Source: Microbacterium natoriense
GTDB lineage: Bacteria; Actinomycetota; Actinomycetes; Actinomycetales; Microbacteriaceae
Direction of reading: 5' to 3'
DNA: 64,000 nt
Assembly: GCF_030816295.1 (NCBI RefSeq)
Contig: NZ_JAUSXV010000001.1
Location: 496,001-560,000, forward strand
Part shown: piece after piece, positions 17,956 through 27,356 of the stretch
Layout: the number at the start of each line of letters is the position of its first letter
Position numbering within the stretch: position 1 is the stretch's first letter
Made by a program: the position numbers and the translations under genes
Notes under the pieces: generated by a model
What the model saw: the letters and a program-made list of their open reading frames with translations, nothing else
Database searches by the model: none
What the model was told of the DNA's origin: nothing

Positions 17956-18006
17956 ATGCAGTGGTTCACGTATCTCGCCTTGCGCGCCGTCGGGGCGCGC
18001 GGATGA
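17956..18006 (+). CDS. possible 16-residue leader ORF
   Basis: A short frame MQWFTYLALRAVGARG begins with ATG at 17956. It ends in a TGA that overlaps the ATG of the downstream membrane-protein gene in an ATGA arrangement. It has no clear ribosome-binding site and could be chance. If translated, it would couple ribosome delivery to the start at 18003. Confidence 0.3.
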   Translation: MQWFTYLALRAVGARG

Positions 18007-19130
18007 CACCGCCGACGCAGGCGACCTTCGACGCCCGACCCCTCACAGAACCGGTCGATCCTCGGGCGGTGCGGGCCTTCGCGGCCGAGCTGCGAGCACG
18101 AGGGACCGCGACCATGAACGCGGGGGCCATCATCGCCGTCGTCGTTATCGCGCTCTCGGCGGTCATCATGGTGCCTGTCCTCGTGTCCGTCATGGTCGCG
18201 GTGCTCTCCGGCTCGGTCTCCGGCGGACGCGGCGGCCTGATCCCCTTCGCGTTGATCGGCGTCGCCGCCGTGCTCGGCATCGTGCTCTCGTTGGCCGGCT
18301 GGCGTCGAGCGCGCACGACCCGCTACCGCCTGAACCGCTTCGCGCAGGCGAACGGCATGACCTACGAGGCGAGGATCGCCGACCCTCCGCTGCCGGGGAT
18401 GGTCTTCGGCATCGGCCGCTCCCGGGCCTCGACCGATGTCGTCCGCGGCACCACACCCCGCTTCGCCGAGTTCGGGAACTTCCAGTACACGACCGGATCG
18501 GGCAAGAACTCGACCACGCACAACTGGGGCTACGTGGCAGTGAAGCTCGACGTGCCGCTGCCGAACATCGTGCTCGACGCCAAGGGCAACAACTCCTTCG
18601 GATCCAACCTGCCGGCGGCCTTCCGCAAGGCGCAGCGGCTGTCGCTGGAGGGCGACTTCGATAGGTACTTCGACCTGTACTGCCCCGAGGGGTACGAGAG
18701 CGACGCCCTCTACCTGTTCACACCCGACATCATGGCGCGTTTCATCGACAACGCGGCCGAGCTCGACGTCGAGATCGTCGACGACTGGCTGTTCCTGTAC
18801 ACGCAGCGCAAGGCCTCGACTCTCGACCCCGCGACGTGGGCCTGGTTGTTCGGCGCGGTGGGGGCTCTGCTGGTGAAACTCGACCAGTGGGCGCGGTGGC
18901 GCGACGAGCGGCTGCTGGTCGCGAATCCACCGCTCGCCTCATCTGCGGGACAGGCGAGGGATGCCACGGCGCTGCCCTTCGCAGCGCCGGCGGGCATGCT
19001 CACCCCGCCCCCTGGCGTGGCGCACGAGGGCCGTCGGCTCTCGCGGGGCTTCCGGTGGGTGCCGATCGTCGTCGCTGTCGTTTTCGGCGTCGTGTGGATC
19101 GCGCTGCAAGCCATCGGTTCGATGCACTGA
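18003..19130 (+). CDS. hypothetical membrane protein (DUF3137-like architecture)
   Basis: A 375-residue protein. Two membrane segments lie near residues 38-95, a soluble beta-rich domain occupies about 105-290, and a last membrane segment sits near the C-terminus (VPIVVAVVFGVVWIALQAIG). The soluble part contains FGNFQYTTGSGKNS and DALYLFTPDIMARFIDNAAE, which recur in actinobacterial proteins of unknown function. The ATG at 18003 is chosen over a GTG at 17961. The gene is divergent from a second multi-segment membrane protein, and a strong hairpin follows it. Confidence 0.75.
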   Translation: MTPPTQATFDARPLTEPVDPRAVRAFAAELRARGTATMNAGAIIAVVVIALSAVIMVPVLVSVMVAVLSGSVSGGRGGLIPFALIGVAAVLGIVLSLAGWRRARTTRYRLNRFAQANGMTYEARIADPPLPGMVFGIGRSRASTDVVRGTTPRFAEFGNFQYTTGSGKNSTTHNWGYVAVKLDVPLPNIVLDAKGNNSFGSNLPAAFRKAQRLSLEGDFDRYFDLYCPEGYESDALYLFTPDIMARFIDNAAELDVEIVDDWLFLYTQRKASTLDPATWAWLFGAVGALLVKLDQWARWRDERLLVANPPLASSAGQARDATALPFAAPAGMLTPPPGVAHEGRRLSRGFRWVPIVVAVVFGVVWIALQAIGSMH

Positions 19131-19174
19131 GGAGTGCGAACGTCGCGTCAGGCGGTCACCGAGGGGTGAGTGTG

Positions 19175-19210
19175 GGGGTGGGTGCTGCTTTGGGGATTAG
19201 CGCCCACCCC
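19175..19210. terminator. strong hairpin between convergent genes
   Basis: A 12-bp stem with one mismatch (GGGGTGGGTGCT and AGCGCCCACCCC) and a 12-base loop. It lies between the plus-strand gene ending at 19130 and the minus-strand operon ending at 19350. It probably terminates both directions. The rest of 19131-19349 shows nothing else I can identify. Confidence 0.6.
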
Positions 19211-19349
19211 ATCCCCCCTCGGGATCAGAAGAAGCTGGGGACCTCCTCTGCATGGCGGACGAGCCGCCAGCGAGTGCGGTCAGCTGGGGGCTGACGTATG
19301 TGCACCGCGTTCAATATGGTATGCCAATGAAGGTTGCAAGCGGTTGCGA

Positions 19350-20987
19350 TCACCCGTGCAACGCGGCCCATTCGGCTCGACGCACCGCCTGCTCCACCGG
19401 GTCGGGAACGGGAAGCGACGCGATCAGGCGCTTCGTGTACTCGTCCTTCGGGGCGCCGAGCACGTCGGCCGTGCGTCCGTACTCCGCGATCTCGCCGCGA
19501 TGCAGCACGACCACCTTGTGGGCGAGCATGTCGACCACGGCCAGGTCGTGCGTGATGAACAGCGTCGCGAAGCCGAAGCGCTCCTGCACCTCGCCGAACA
19601 GCTCGAGCACTCTGGCCTGCACCGACACGTCGAGCGCGCTCGTGGGTTCGTCGGCGATCAGCAGCTTGGGATCGAGCGCGAGCGCACGGGCCAGCGAAGC
19701 CCGCTGACGCTGGCCGCCCGAGAGCTCATGCGGATAGCGGTCGCCGAAGGCGCCGGGCAGCTGCACCGCCTCGAGCAGCTCGTCGACCCGGGGGCGCGCG
19801 TCGGACGGGTCCTTGGCCATGCCGTGCACGATCAGCGGCTCCGCCACGTTCTGCGCGATCGTGAGCAGCGGGTTGAAGCTCGTCGCGGGATCCTGGAACA
19901 CGAATCCGAGGTCTTTGCGCAGTGGACGGAAATGCCGCTCGCGCACGCCGAGCATCTCCATTCCGAGCACCTCGAGCGAACCGTCGGACACGGGGGTGAG
20001 TCCCGCGATCGCCCGGCCGATCGTGCTCTTGCCCGAGCCGCTCTCGCCCACGAGCCCCACCACTTCGCCGGGCGACAGCGTGAAGCTCACTCCCTTGACG
20101 GCCCTGAACGCCGCGCGGCCGAACCGGCCGGGGTACTCGATCACGAGATCCTTCGCGACCACGAGCGGGGCGGCATCCGTCTCCGGCGCCCGCCGGTCGG
20201 TGACCAGAAGGCGCGGCACGGCGGCCAGCAGGCGCTGGGTGTACTCGTGCTGCGGAGCCGCGAACAGCTCGGCCACAGGCGCGGTCTCGACGAGCTCGCC
20301 GTTCAGCATCACGGCGACGCGATCCGCGAGATCGGCGACCACGCCCATGTTGTGCGTGATGAGCACGATCGCGGTGCCTTCTTCGTCGCGGAGACTGCGC
20401 AGCAGCTCGAGGATCTCCGCCTGCACCGTGACATCGAGCGCCGTGGTGGGCTCGTCGGCGATGATGACCTTCGGCTTGAGCGCGAGGGCCATCGCGATCA
20501 CGATGCGCTGCTTCTGTCCGCCCGAGAACTGGTGGGGATAGTCGTCGACGCGGCGCTCGGGCTCGGGGATGCCGACGCGCCGGAGCATGTCGATCGCCAG
20601 CGCCCTGGCCGCCTTGCGGCTGACGCCGCCGTGCGCCCGCAGGCCTTCGGCGAGCTGCCAGCCGACCGGGAACACGGGGTTCAAGGCGCTCGAGGGCTCT
20701 TGGAACACCATGGCGGCCTTCGGCCCGCGCACGGCGCGCAGGCCCGCAGGGTCGAGTCTCGTGATCTCGGTGCCGTCCAGGATGACCGTGCCTCCCACGA
20801 TCGCCGTCTCGGGCAGCAGTCCGAGGATCGACCTCGCCGTCACGGTCTTTCCACTGCCCGACTCGCCCACGATCGCGAGCACCTCGCCGGTCTGCACGTC
20901 GAGGGTGACGCCTCGCACGGCCTGCACGTCGCCGCCGTCGGTCGCGAACGTGATGTTCAGGTCGCGGATGTCCACTGCTGTCGTCAT
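19350..20987 (-). CDS. dual ATP-binding peptide ABC transporter protein (DppD-DppF fusion)
   Basis: A 545-residue protein with two complete ABC ATPase domains. Domain one has Walker A GESGSGKTVTARS, signature QFSGGQKQR and Walker B VIIADEPTTALD. Domain two starts near residue 270 with GESGSGKSTIGRA, ELSGGQRQR and LLIADEPTSALD. It replaces the two separate ATPases seen in the other peptide operon. The ATG at 20987 overlaps the permease stop by one base. The reading frame upstream of 20987 is the shadow of the permease. Last gene of the operon. Confidence 0.93.
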   Translation of the reverse strand: MTTAVDIRDLNITFATDGGDVQAVRGVTLDVQTGEVLAIVGESGSGKTVTARSILGLLPETAIVGGTVILDGTEITRLDPAGLRAVRGPKAAMVFQEPSSALNPVFPVGWQLAEGLRAHGGVSRKAARALAIDMLRRVGIPEPERRVDDYPHQFSGGQKQRIVIAMALALKPKVIIADEPTTALDVTVQAEILELLRSLRDEEGTAIVLITHNMGVVADLADRVAVMLNGELVETAPVAELFAAPQHEYTQRLLAAVPRLLVTDRRAPETDAAPLVVAKDLVIEYPGRFGRAAFRAVKGVSFTLSPGEVVGLVGESGSGKSTIGRAIAGLTPVSDGSLEVLGMEMLGVRERHFRPLRKDLGFVFQDPATSFNPLLTIAQNVAEPLIVHGMAKDPSDARPRVDELLEAVQLPGAFGDRYPHELSGGQRQRASLARALALDPKLLIADEPTSALDVSVQARVLELFGEVQERFGFATLFITHDLAVVDMLAHKVVVLHRGEIAEYGRTADVLGAPKDEYTKRLIASLPVPDPVEQAVRRAEWAALHG

Positions 20988-21982
20988 CACTGCACCTCTC
21001 CCAGGTCTTCTCGGGTCACCGGCTGGGTCGCCGCGACCGCATCGGCCGGCGTCGTGCCGCGACCGGCCCGGCGACGGGCGCGCAGACGCGGATCGGCCAG
21101 ATCGTTCAGGCTCTCGCCGATGAGCGTGATGCCGAGCACGACGCACACGATCGCGAGTCCCGGCGGGATCGCCGTCCACCAGATTCCGGCCGCGACGTCG
21201 CTGATCGACTTGTTGAGGTCGAAGCCCCACTCGGCGGCCGCGGTCGGCTCGATGCCGAAGCCGAGGAAGCCGAGCGCGGCGAGGGTCGAGATGGCCTCGG
21301 CCGCGTTGAGGGTCACGATGAGCGGCAGGGTCCGGGTGGAGTTGCGCAGCACGTGGCGGAACATGATCCTGCTCGTGGACGCGCCGATGACCCGCGCCGA
21401 CTCGACGAAGGCCTCGGCCTTCACGCGCAGAACCTCGGAGCGCACGACGCGGAAGTACTGCGGCACGAAGACCACGGTGATCGAGATCGCCGCGGCGAGC
21501 ACGCCGGGCCAGAGTCCCGACTGGCCGCCGCTGATCGCGATGGCCGCGACGATCGCGAGCAGCAGGGTGGGGAAGGCGTAGATCGCGTCGGCGACCACCA
21601 CGAGCACGCGGTCGACCCAGCCGCCGAGGTATCCAGAGACGAGGCCGAGCAGCACGCCGATCACGACCGAGAGCGCGACCGCGACGACGATGACGAGCAG
21701 TGCGGTGCGCGATCCCCAGATGACACGGGAGAGCACGTCGTAGCCGCCGACGGTGGTGCCGAGCAGGTGCGCTCCGCTCGGCGCCTGCTGGGCGCCGAAG
21801 TTGCCGTCGGCACCCTTGAGCTGGTCGTAACTGTACGGGGCGAGCCACGGCGCGAAGAGAGCGGTGATCAGGAAGAGACCGGTCAGCACGAGACCTGCGA
21901 CGAGCATGCCGCGCTGCAGACCGACGCTCTGTCGCAGCTGATGGATCACCGGAAGACGGTCGAAGAGCGAGGGCTTCGCCAT
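20987..21982 (-). CDS. peptide ABC transporter permease, DppC type
   Basis: A 331-residue permease. A cytoplasmic N-terminus is followed by the first membrane segment (LVAGLVLTGLFLITALFAPW). HLLGTTVGGYDVLSRVIWG corresponds to the GTD-x-GRD motif of the family. The EAA loop reads ESARVIGASTSRIMFRHVL. It is separated by a single base from the DppB-type gene and overlaps the dual-ATPase gene by one base. Confidence 0.92.
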   Translation of the reverse strand: MAKPSLFDRLPVIHQLRQSVGLQRGMLVAGLVLTGLFLITALFAPWLAPYSYDQLKGADGNFGAQQAPSGAHLLGTTVGGYDVLSRVIWGSRTALLVIVVAVALSVVIGVLLGLVSGYLGGWVDRVLVVVADAIYAFPTLLLAIVAAIAISGGQSGLWPGVLAAAISITVVFVPQYFRVVRSEVLRVKAEAFVESARVIGASTSRIMFRHVLRNSTRTLPLIVTLNAAEAISTLAALGFLGFGIEPTAAAEWGFDLNKSISDVAAGIWWTAIPPGLAIVCVVLGITLIGESLNDLADPRLRARRRAGRGTTPADAVAATQPVTREDLGEVQ

Positions 21983-21983
21983 G

Positions 21984-23090
21984 TCAGTACCTCACCCTCG
22001 GGTCGACGAACGCGGCGATGATGTCGACCACGAAGTTGGTGACGGCGACGATCACGGCGATCATCGCGACGATGCCCTGCACCGCGACGAAGTCGCGTGC
22101 GCCGAGGTAGGCGGCCAGCTGGAAGCCGAGCCCCTTCCACTCGAACGTCGTCTCGGTGAGCACGGCGCCGCCGAGCATCAGCGCGATCTGCAGCCCGATC
22201 ACGGTGATGATCGGGATCAGGGCCGGACGGTACGCGTGCGTGCGGACCAGGCGCCCTTCGCTGACGCCGCGCGAGCGGGCCGCGTCGATGTAGGGCATGT
22301 TGTACGTGCCGATCAGGTTCGTGCGCACGAGGCGCAGGAAGATACCCGCCGTGAGCAGACCCAGAGTCGCTGCGGGGAGGATCGCGTGCAGCAGCACGTC
22401 CTGCACGTATGCCGGGTTGCCCGAGGCGATCGCGTCGATGAGGTAGATGCCGGTCCCCTCCTTGCTCAGCGCGATCTCGGTGCGCACGTTCGCGCGGCCG
22501 GAGACGGGCAGCCAACCCAGCCACACCGAGAAGATCAGCTTGGCGACGAGGCCCGAGAAGAACACCGGTGTGGCGTAGAAGAGGATCGCCGAGACCCGCA
22601 GCGATGCGTCGGGCCAGCGGTCGCGCTTGGCGGCCGCGACCATGCCGAGGGGGATGCCGACGACGAACGCGACGATCAGCGCGTAGATCACGAGCTCGAG
22701 CGTGGCGCTGCCGTACGTGACGAGCACCTCTGTCACGGGCATCCGGTTGCCCGTGAGCGTGGTCCCGAAGTCGAAGGTCAGGATCTGACCCAGGTATTCG
22801 AAGTACTGCACCAGCACGGGGCGGTCGTAGCCCGCGGCGTGGATGCGCTCGGCGAGCTGCGCGGGTGTCAGCTGTCCGCCCAGAGCGGTGGTGATCGGAT
22901 CGCCGGTGAGCCGGATCAGGAAGAAGACGACCGTGACCAGGATCAGCACGGTGGGGATCATCAGGAGGAAGCGGATGAGGATGTAGCGCCCCAGCGAGGT
23001 TCCACCGGATCTGCGGCGGGCTGTGCGGGCGGGCGGGAGGCCGTCGGCCGGGGTTGTCCCGGCGGACGACGCAGCGACGTTGCTCGTCAT
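21984..23090 (-). CDS. peptide ABC transporter permease, DppB type
   Basis: A 368-residue permease. After a disordered N-terminal stretch of about 35 residues comes the family hallmark YILIRFLLMIPTVLILVTVV, then RLTGDPITTALGG. The EAA loop reads DAARSRGVSEGRLVRTHAY. The start at 23090 follows the binding-protein gene by 81 bases, within which lies a hairpin (23115-23161). It partners with the DppC-type protein. Confidence 0.92.
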   Translation of the reverse strand: MTSNVAASSAGTTPADGLPPARTARRRSGGTSLGRYILIRFLLMIPTVLILVTVVFFLIRLTGDPITTALGGQLTPAQLAERIHAAGYDRPVLVQYFEYLGQILTFDFGTTLTGNRMPVTEVLVTYGSATLELVIYALIVAFVVGIPLGMVAAAKRDRWPDASLRVSAILFYATPVFFSGLVAKLIFSVWLGWLPVSGRANVRTEIALSKEGTGIYLIDAIASGNPAYVQDVLLHAILPAATLGLLTAGIFLRLVRTNLIGTYNMPYIDAARSRGVSEGRLVRTHAYRPALIPIITVIGLQIALMLGGAVLTETTFEWKGLGFQLAAYLGARDFVAVQGIVAMIAVIVAVTNFVVDIIAAFVDPRVRY

Positions 23091-23114
23091 GTGAGGGGTC
23101 CTTCGCGCATATCA

Positions 23115-23161
23115 ACGACCCCGCCCTCTTCGACTCGGCGAGCGGAAGCGGACGGGGTCGT
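23115..23161. promoter_or_regulatory. intercistronic hairpin
   Basis: A 9-bp inverted repeat, ACGACCCCG (23115-23123) and CGGGGTCGT (23153-23161), lies between the peptide-binding-protein stop and the downstream permease start. The situation matches the stem-loop at 3525-3555. It probably stabilises or partially terminates the binding-protein transcript (inference). Confidence 0.55.
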
Positions 23162-23171
23162 GATCGTGATG

Positions 23172-24809
23172 CTACTTGGTGATGGAGGCGAACCGCAGCT
23201 TGAACGATGCGTCGAGGGTCACGCCGTCGACGTCGGTGCCTGCGACGGCCACCTGAGCGCCCTGGAGCAGCGGAACCGTCGACAGGTCGCCGGCGACGAG
23301 CTCCTGGATCTTCTCGATGTCAGCCGTACGCGTCGCGGCATCCGGCTCGACGGCCTGCTTGAGGATCAGGTCGTTGACCTCGGGGTTGTCGTAGTGGTTG
23401 CCCAGGAAGTTCTCCTTGAGGAAGAAGGGCGTGAGGTAGTTGTCTGCGTCGGAGTAGTCCGGGAACCAGCCCAGCTGGTACGCCGGGTACACGTCAGCCG
23501 TGCGGTCCTCGGAGTACTGCACCCACTCGGTCGACTTCAGGTCGACCTCGAACAGACCCGAGTCCTCGAGCTGCGACTTGACCAGGGCGTACTCGTCACC
23601 CGACGAGGGGCCGTAGTGGTCGGGGCTGTACTGCAGGCTCAGCTTCACCGGAGTGGTGACGCCGGCGGCCTCGAGGGTCGACTTCGCCTTGTCGGCATCC
23701 GGGGCGCCGTTTCCGTCGCCGTGGAGGCCCTTCAGCGCTTCGGTCGCGCCCGCGAAGCCCTCGGGGACGTACGAGTACAGCGGGGTGTAGGTGCCCTTGT
23801 AGACCTGCTCCGAGATGGCGTCGCGGTCGACGAGGTCGGCCACGGCCTGGCGAACGGCGAGGGCCTTGGCCGGGTCGGCCTCGGCGGTCGTCGCGCCGTA
23901 CGGCTGCGTGTTGAAGTTGAACACGATGTAGCGGATCTCGCCGCCGGGTCCGTCGACGACCTTGACCTTGTCGTTGCCGCTGAGGTCTTCGACGTCGGTG
24001 GCCGACAGGCTGCGGTAGGCGACGTCGACATCGCCCTGCTGCACGGCGAGCTTCAGGTTCGAGGACTCGGCGAAGTAGCTGAGCACCACGCTGTTGTTGA
24101 CCGGCGCGTCGATCAGTCCCTTGTAGTTCTCGTTCGGCGTGAACTCGACGGTCTTGTTGAAGTCGTACGAGGAGATCACGTACGCCCCGCCGAAGGCGTT
24201 TGCCTTGACGATGTCGTCATCCGAGGTGAGGGCGTCGGCCGAGAAGACCTCGTCGTCGACGATCGCGCCGGGGAAGCTCGTGAGGATGAACGGGAACACC
24301 TGGTCGTTCTCGGTCTTCAGGTGGAAGACGACCGTGGTGTCGTCGGGGGCCTCGACGCTGTCGAGGTTGTAGAGCAGGCTCGATGCGCCGTTCGGATCGG
24401 CGATCTTGATGTTGCGCTCGAACGAGAACTTCACGTCGGACGAGGTGAGGTCGTTGCCGTTGGCCCACTTCAGACCCTTGGGAAGGGTCACCGTGTACTC
24501 AGTCGGCGAGGTGAACTCGGCCGACTCGGCGAGGTCGGGGACGACCTCGTTGCTGTTGTAGTCGGTGTTGACCAGGTACGGGAACACCTGGATCTGCACG
24601 GCGAGCGAACCGTTGTCGTAGGATCCGGCCGGGTCGAGAGTGGTGACCTTGTCGGTGGTGCCGACGATGATGTCGCCGCCCTTGGCGTCACCGCCGCCCC
24701 CGCCGTTGTCGCCGCCGCCGGCTGCGCAGCCGGCGAGGACCAGGGATGCGACGCCGAGGGCGCCGACGGCGAGGCCGAGGCGGCTTCGCGTGTTTTTACG
24801 CAGAGACAT
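23172..24809 (-). CDS. peptide ABC transporter substrate-binding lipoprotein (family 5)
   Basis: A 545-residue lipoprotein. The signal peptide ends in LAGC (Cys near residue 28), followed by a glycine-rich linker. Family 5 features include LPKGLKWANGNDLTSSDVKFSFE and VDRDAISEQVYKGTYTPLYSY. I chose the ATG at 24809 because GGGGAG lies five bases upstream. The ATG at 24821 lacks a site. It heads the second peptide importer. The 139 bases upstream contain an inverted repeat GCACCC/GGGTGC (24880-24902) and no obvious promoter. Confidence 0.93.
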   Translation of the reverse strand: MSLRKNTRSRLGLAVGALGVASLVLAGCAAGGGDNGGGGGDAKGGDIIVGTTDKVTTLDPAGSYDNGSLAVQIQVFPYLVNTDYNSNEVVPDLAESAEFTSPTEYTVTLPKGLKWANGNDLTSSDVKFSFERNIKIADPNGASSLLYNLDSVEAPDDTTVVFHLKTENDQVFPFILTSFPGAIVDDEVFSADALTSDDDIVKANAFGGAYVISSYDFNKTVEFTPNENYKGLIDAPVNNSVVLSYFAESSNLKLAVQQGDVDVAYRSLSATDVEDLSGNDKVKVVDGPGGEIRYIVFNFNTQPYGATTAEADPAKALAVRQAVADLVDRDAISEQVYKGTYTPLYSYVPEGFAGATEALKGLHGDGNGAPDADKAKSTLEAAGVTTPVKLSLQYSPDHYGPSSGDEYALVKSQLEDSGLFEVDLKSTEWVQYSEDRTADVYPAYQLGWFPDYSDADNYLTPFFLKENFLGNHYDNPEVNDLILKQAVEPDAATRTADIEKIQELVAGDLSTVPLLQGAQVAVAGTDVDGVTLDASFKLRFASITK

Positions 24810-24948
24810 GAATCTCCCCATCTGTGAAGGTGCAGCCTCGTCTGGTGGACGGGCTCATCGCACCATCATGCACATGCATGCACCCGGATGCCGAGGGGGT
24901 GCCCGAAACCGTAACGAGACCGAAACCCGTGCGGGATGGGACGCGGCG

Positions 24949-25860
24949 TCAGGCGACGAGGGCGGACTCGAGCCGCGCCGCCACCTTCGGACGCGCGGTG
25001 ACGACGGGTGAGTCGTGGAGTTCGGCCGCCATCCGGGCGAAGGCCTCCGCGCTGGACGCATCGACGGGCTGGAGGACTTTGATCTGAACCGAACGCGCCC
25101 GATCTATCCAGAGCGGCACGAAGCGCACGTGCACCGACCCGGCGCGGGTATGGCGGAACACCTGCTCATGGGGAGTGTCCCGAGCGATCTCGCCGGACTG
25201 CCACAGCGCGTCGAAGCGGGGGGATTCCGTGCGCATCCTCTCGACCAGCCCGGTCCAGGCCGGATCGTCCAGATGCTCGGCCATCGCGGCGTGCAGTCGC
25301 GCGACCATGCGGGTCGTGACCGCGTCGTAGTCGCCGTAGGAGCGCTGCCAGACCGGATCGAGGAACGCCCGCACCATGCAGTTGCGGTCGGCGACGGGCA
25401 CGGCATCGAGGTCGTCGATGAGAAAGCGATAGGCCGCGTTGCTGGCGAGGATGTCGTATGTCGCGGTCTGGATGCAGGCGGGGAGCGGCATGAGCGTGGC
25501 GAGCAGGGCGAGGTGGTCGGCGGTCACCACCTCGCACATCGACGACAGCGGCGCGCCTGGTGCTGCGTGGCCGGTCGCGAGCACCCAGAGGTGTTCGCGT
25601 TCCTCGAGATCGAGGCGCAGCGCCCCGGCGATCGCGTCGAGCACGGCCGGGGACGGGCGGATGTCCCGGCCCTGCTCGAGCCACGTGTACCAGGTGACGC
25701 CCACCCCAGCCAGGACGGCGACTTCTTCGCGGCGCAGTCCCGGGGTGCGCCTGCGGCCTCCAGGCGGAAGGGACACCTGCGCAGGACTGAGCCTCTCCCT
25801 CCGATTGCGGAGAAAGGCTCCGAGCTCATGCCGGGCGGTGGCCGTGCTGTCCGCTGTCAT
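24949..25860 (-). CDS. XRE-family regulator with MmyB-like ligand domain
   Basis: A 303-residue regulator. The N-terminal helix-turn-helix spans ELGAFLRNRRERL to GVTWYTWLEQGRDI and includes the highly typical GLRREEVAVLAGVG. The C-terminal part is the MmyB-like, PAS-type ligand-binding domain (ILASNAAYRFL, FLDPVWQRSYGDYD, RFVPLWIDRARSVQIKVL). Such regulators commonly control a divergent transporter or dehydrogenase gene. Here it is the MFS exporter, with only 60 bases between. Several closely spaced ATGs at 25860-25881 leave the exact start uncertain. Confidence 0.9.
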   Translation of the reverse strand: MTADSTATARHELGAFLRNRRERLSPAQVSLPPGGRRRTPGLRREEVAVLAGVGVTWYTWLEQGRDIRPSPAVLDAIAGALRLDLEEREHLWVLATGHAAPGAPLSSMCEVVTADHLALLATLMPLPACIQTATYDILASNAAYRFLIDDLDAVPVADRNCMVRAFLDPVWQRSYGDYDAVTTRMVARLHAAMAEHLDDPAWTGLVERMRTESPRFDALWQSGEIARDTPHEQVFRHTRAGSVHVRFVPLWIDRARSVQIKVLQPVDASSAEAFARMAAELHDSPVVTARPKVAARLESALVA

Positions 25861-25920
25861 CATCAGTACCATGATAAGCACGCTCTGGATACCTGGATGG
25901 ATAAGGACGAATCTGGTCTC

Positions 25921-27321
25921 ATGACCCAGACCATCTCCCTTCCACGAGCGAGTTCCGACGGCCTGACCGACGCAGGGGCGACCGCGCTTCTCGGAGGAAC
26001 CGTGCTCGCCAACGTGATCTTCGGCGCGGCGACGATCGTCGCCCCGTCCGTGGCGACGGAGGTGGGAGCGGATGCCGGTGCCGCCGGGCTCTTCGTGGCG
26101 TTGTTCTCGGCGGGGTTCGCGGCCGTGCTCGTCCTCGGCGGACGGCTCGGCGATCGCCTGGGACGGCGACGGCTGTTCCGGGCCGGGCTCGTCCTGCTCG
26201 CCCTCACATCGCTCGCCGTGAGCCTGGTTCCGGGTCTGGCCGGTCTGCTCGTGGTGCGCGCGGCTCAGGGTGTGGCGACCGGACTCCTGCTGCCGCAGGC
26301 GCTCACCACGATCCAGGCGACCACGTCGGGCACCAGACGGACCCGGCTCACCTCGATCTACGCCGCCGTGCTGGGCGTCGGCACCACGGTCGGCCAGATC
26401 GGTGCGGGTGCTCTCGCCGCTCTGGGTCCGAGCTCTTGGCGCCTCGCCTTCGCCGCCATCGGGGTGCTCGCGATCGTCGTCCTGTGCGTGACCGGGCTGA
26501 TCCCCGAGACGCGCTCGCCCTCGGAGCCCGGCATCGACGTGTTCGGCAGCATCCTCCTCGCGACAGCCATCGTGGCGCTCCTCGTTCCCCTCGGTCTCGG
26601 TCGGAGCCTGGGCTGGCCGTGGTGGACGGCAGCCTCCCTCGCCGCGTCACTGCTCGCCGCGATCGTGCTCACCGCGTGGGAGCGCCGCCTCCCCTCGCAC
26701 AGGGCGCTGCTGCCCCGAGAGGTCCTCCGCACTCCGATGCTGCGAGTCGGTCTCCTTCTCACCGCCCTGTTCTTCACCGGGTACGGCGCCTTCGTCTTCC
26801 TGTTCTCCTCCACGGCATCCGCCCGGCTCGGGCTCGACCCTCTCGCGGTCGGCATCTCCCTGGCGCCGTTCGCCGGAGCCTTCATCACCGGCACGCTCCT
26901 GTCGCCGCGACTCGCGATCCGGTTCGGTGCGCCGAGTCTCATGCGGGGGTCCGCCGTCGTGCAGGCCGTCGCGCTGCTCGCGATCGGTCTCATGGTGTGG
27001 CTCGAGTGGCCGGCGCCGTCGATGCTCGGCATGCAGCCCGCGCTGCTTCTGCTCGGATTCGCGCAGGCGCTGATGTACACGCCGCTCATCGGCACGATCA
27101 TGGGTTCGCTGCCGCATGAGCTGGCCGGCATGGCGAGCGGTCTTCTCGCCACGGTCCAGCAGGCGGGACTCGCCGTGGGCGTCGCCGTGATCGCCGTGCT
27201 CGCCGATGTGTTCTCGGCCGCGGGAGGCGCCGGGTTCGCCGCGTGCCTGCTGCTGAACGTGCTGCTGGCGATCGCTTTCGCGGTCACCGCCGGACGGTTG
27301 CGCCGACTGTCTCCGCAGTAG
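25921..27321 (+). CDS. MFS transporter, DHA2-like, likely drug efflux
   Basis: A 466-residue multi-pass membrane protein with roughly 14 hydrophobic segments. Motif A of the major facilitator superfamily reads GGRLGDRLGRRRLFRAG. RAAQGVATGLLLPQAL and the antiporter-type GVGTTVGQIGAG segment follow. It is probably a proton-coupled exporter of hydrophobic or cationic compounds; the substrate is unknown. The ATG at 25921 is chosen; an ATG at 25897 is in frame but without a ribosome-binding site. It is divergent from the MmyB-type regulator, which likely controls it. Confidence 0.88.
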   Translation: MTQTISLPRASSDGLTDAGATALLGGTVLANVIFGAATIVAPSVATEVGADAGAAGLFVALFSAGFAAVLVLGGRLGDRLGRRRLFRAGLVLLALTSLAVSLVPGLAGLLVVRAAQGVATGLLLPQALTTIQATTSGTRRTRLTSIYAAVLGVGTTVGQIGAGALAALGPSSWRLAFAAIGVLAIVVLCVTGLIPETRSPSEPGIDVFGSILLATAIVALLVPLGLGRSLGWPWWTAASLAASLLAAIVLTAWERRLPSHRALLPREVLRTPMLRVGLLLTALFFTGYGAFVFLFSSTASARLGLDPLAVGISLAPFAGAFITGTLLSPRLAIRFGAPSLMRGSAVVQAVALLAIGLMVWLEWPAPSMLGMQPALLLLGFAQALMYTPLIGTIMGSLPHELAGMASGLLATVQQAGLAVGVAVIAVLADVFSAAGGAGFAACLLLNVLLAIAFAVTAGRLRRLSPQ

Positions 27322-27356
27322 CGGAGGACCCCCTCGGTCCGCGCACTGTCGGGGGT

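Noticed and set aside
24861..24880. CATCATGCACATGCATGCAC alternating tract as a possible regulatory repeat
   Set aside because: Too short and imperfect to support a specific role; noted only as a mild purine-pyrimidine alternation.
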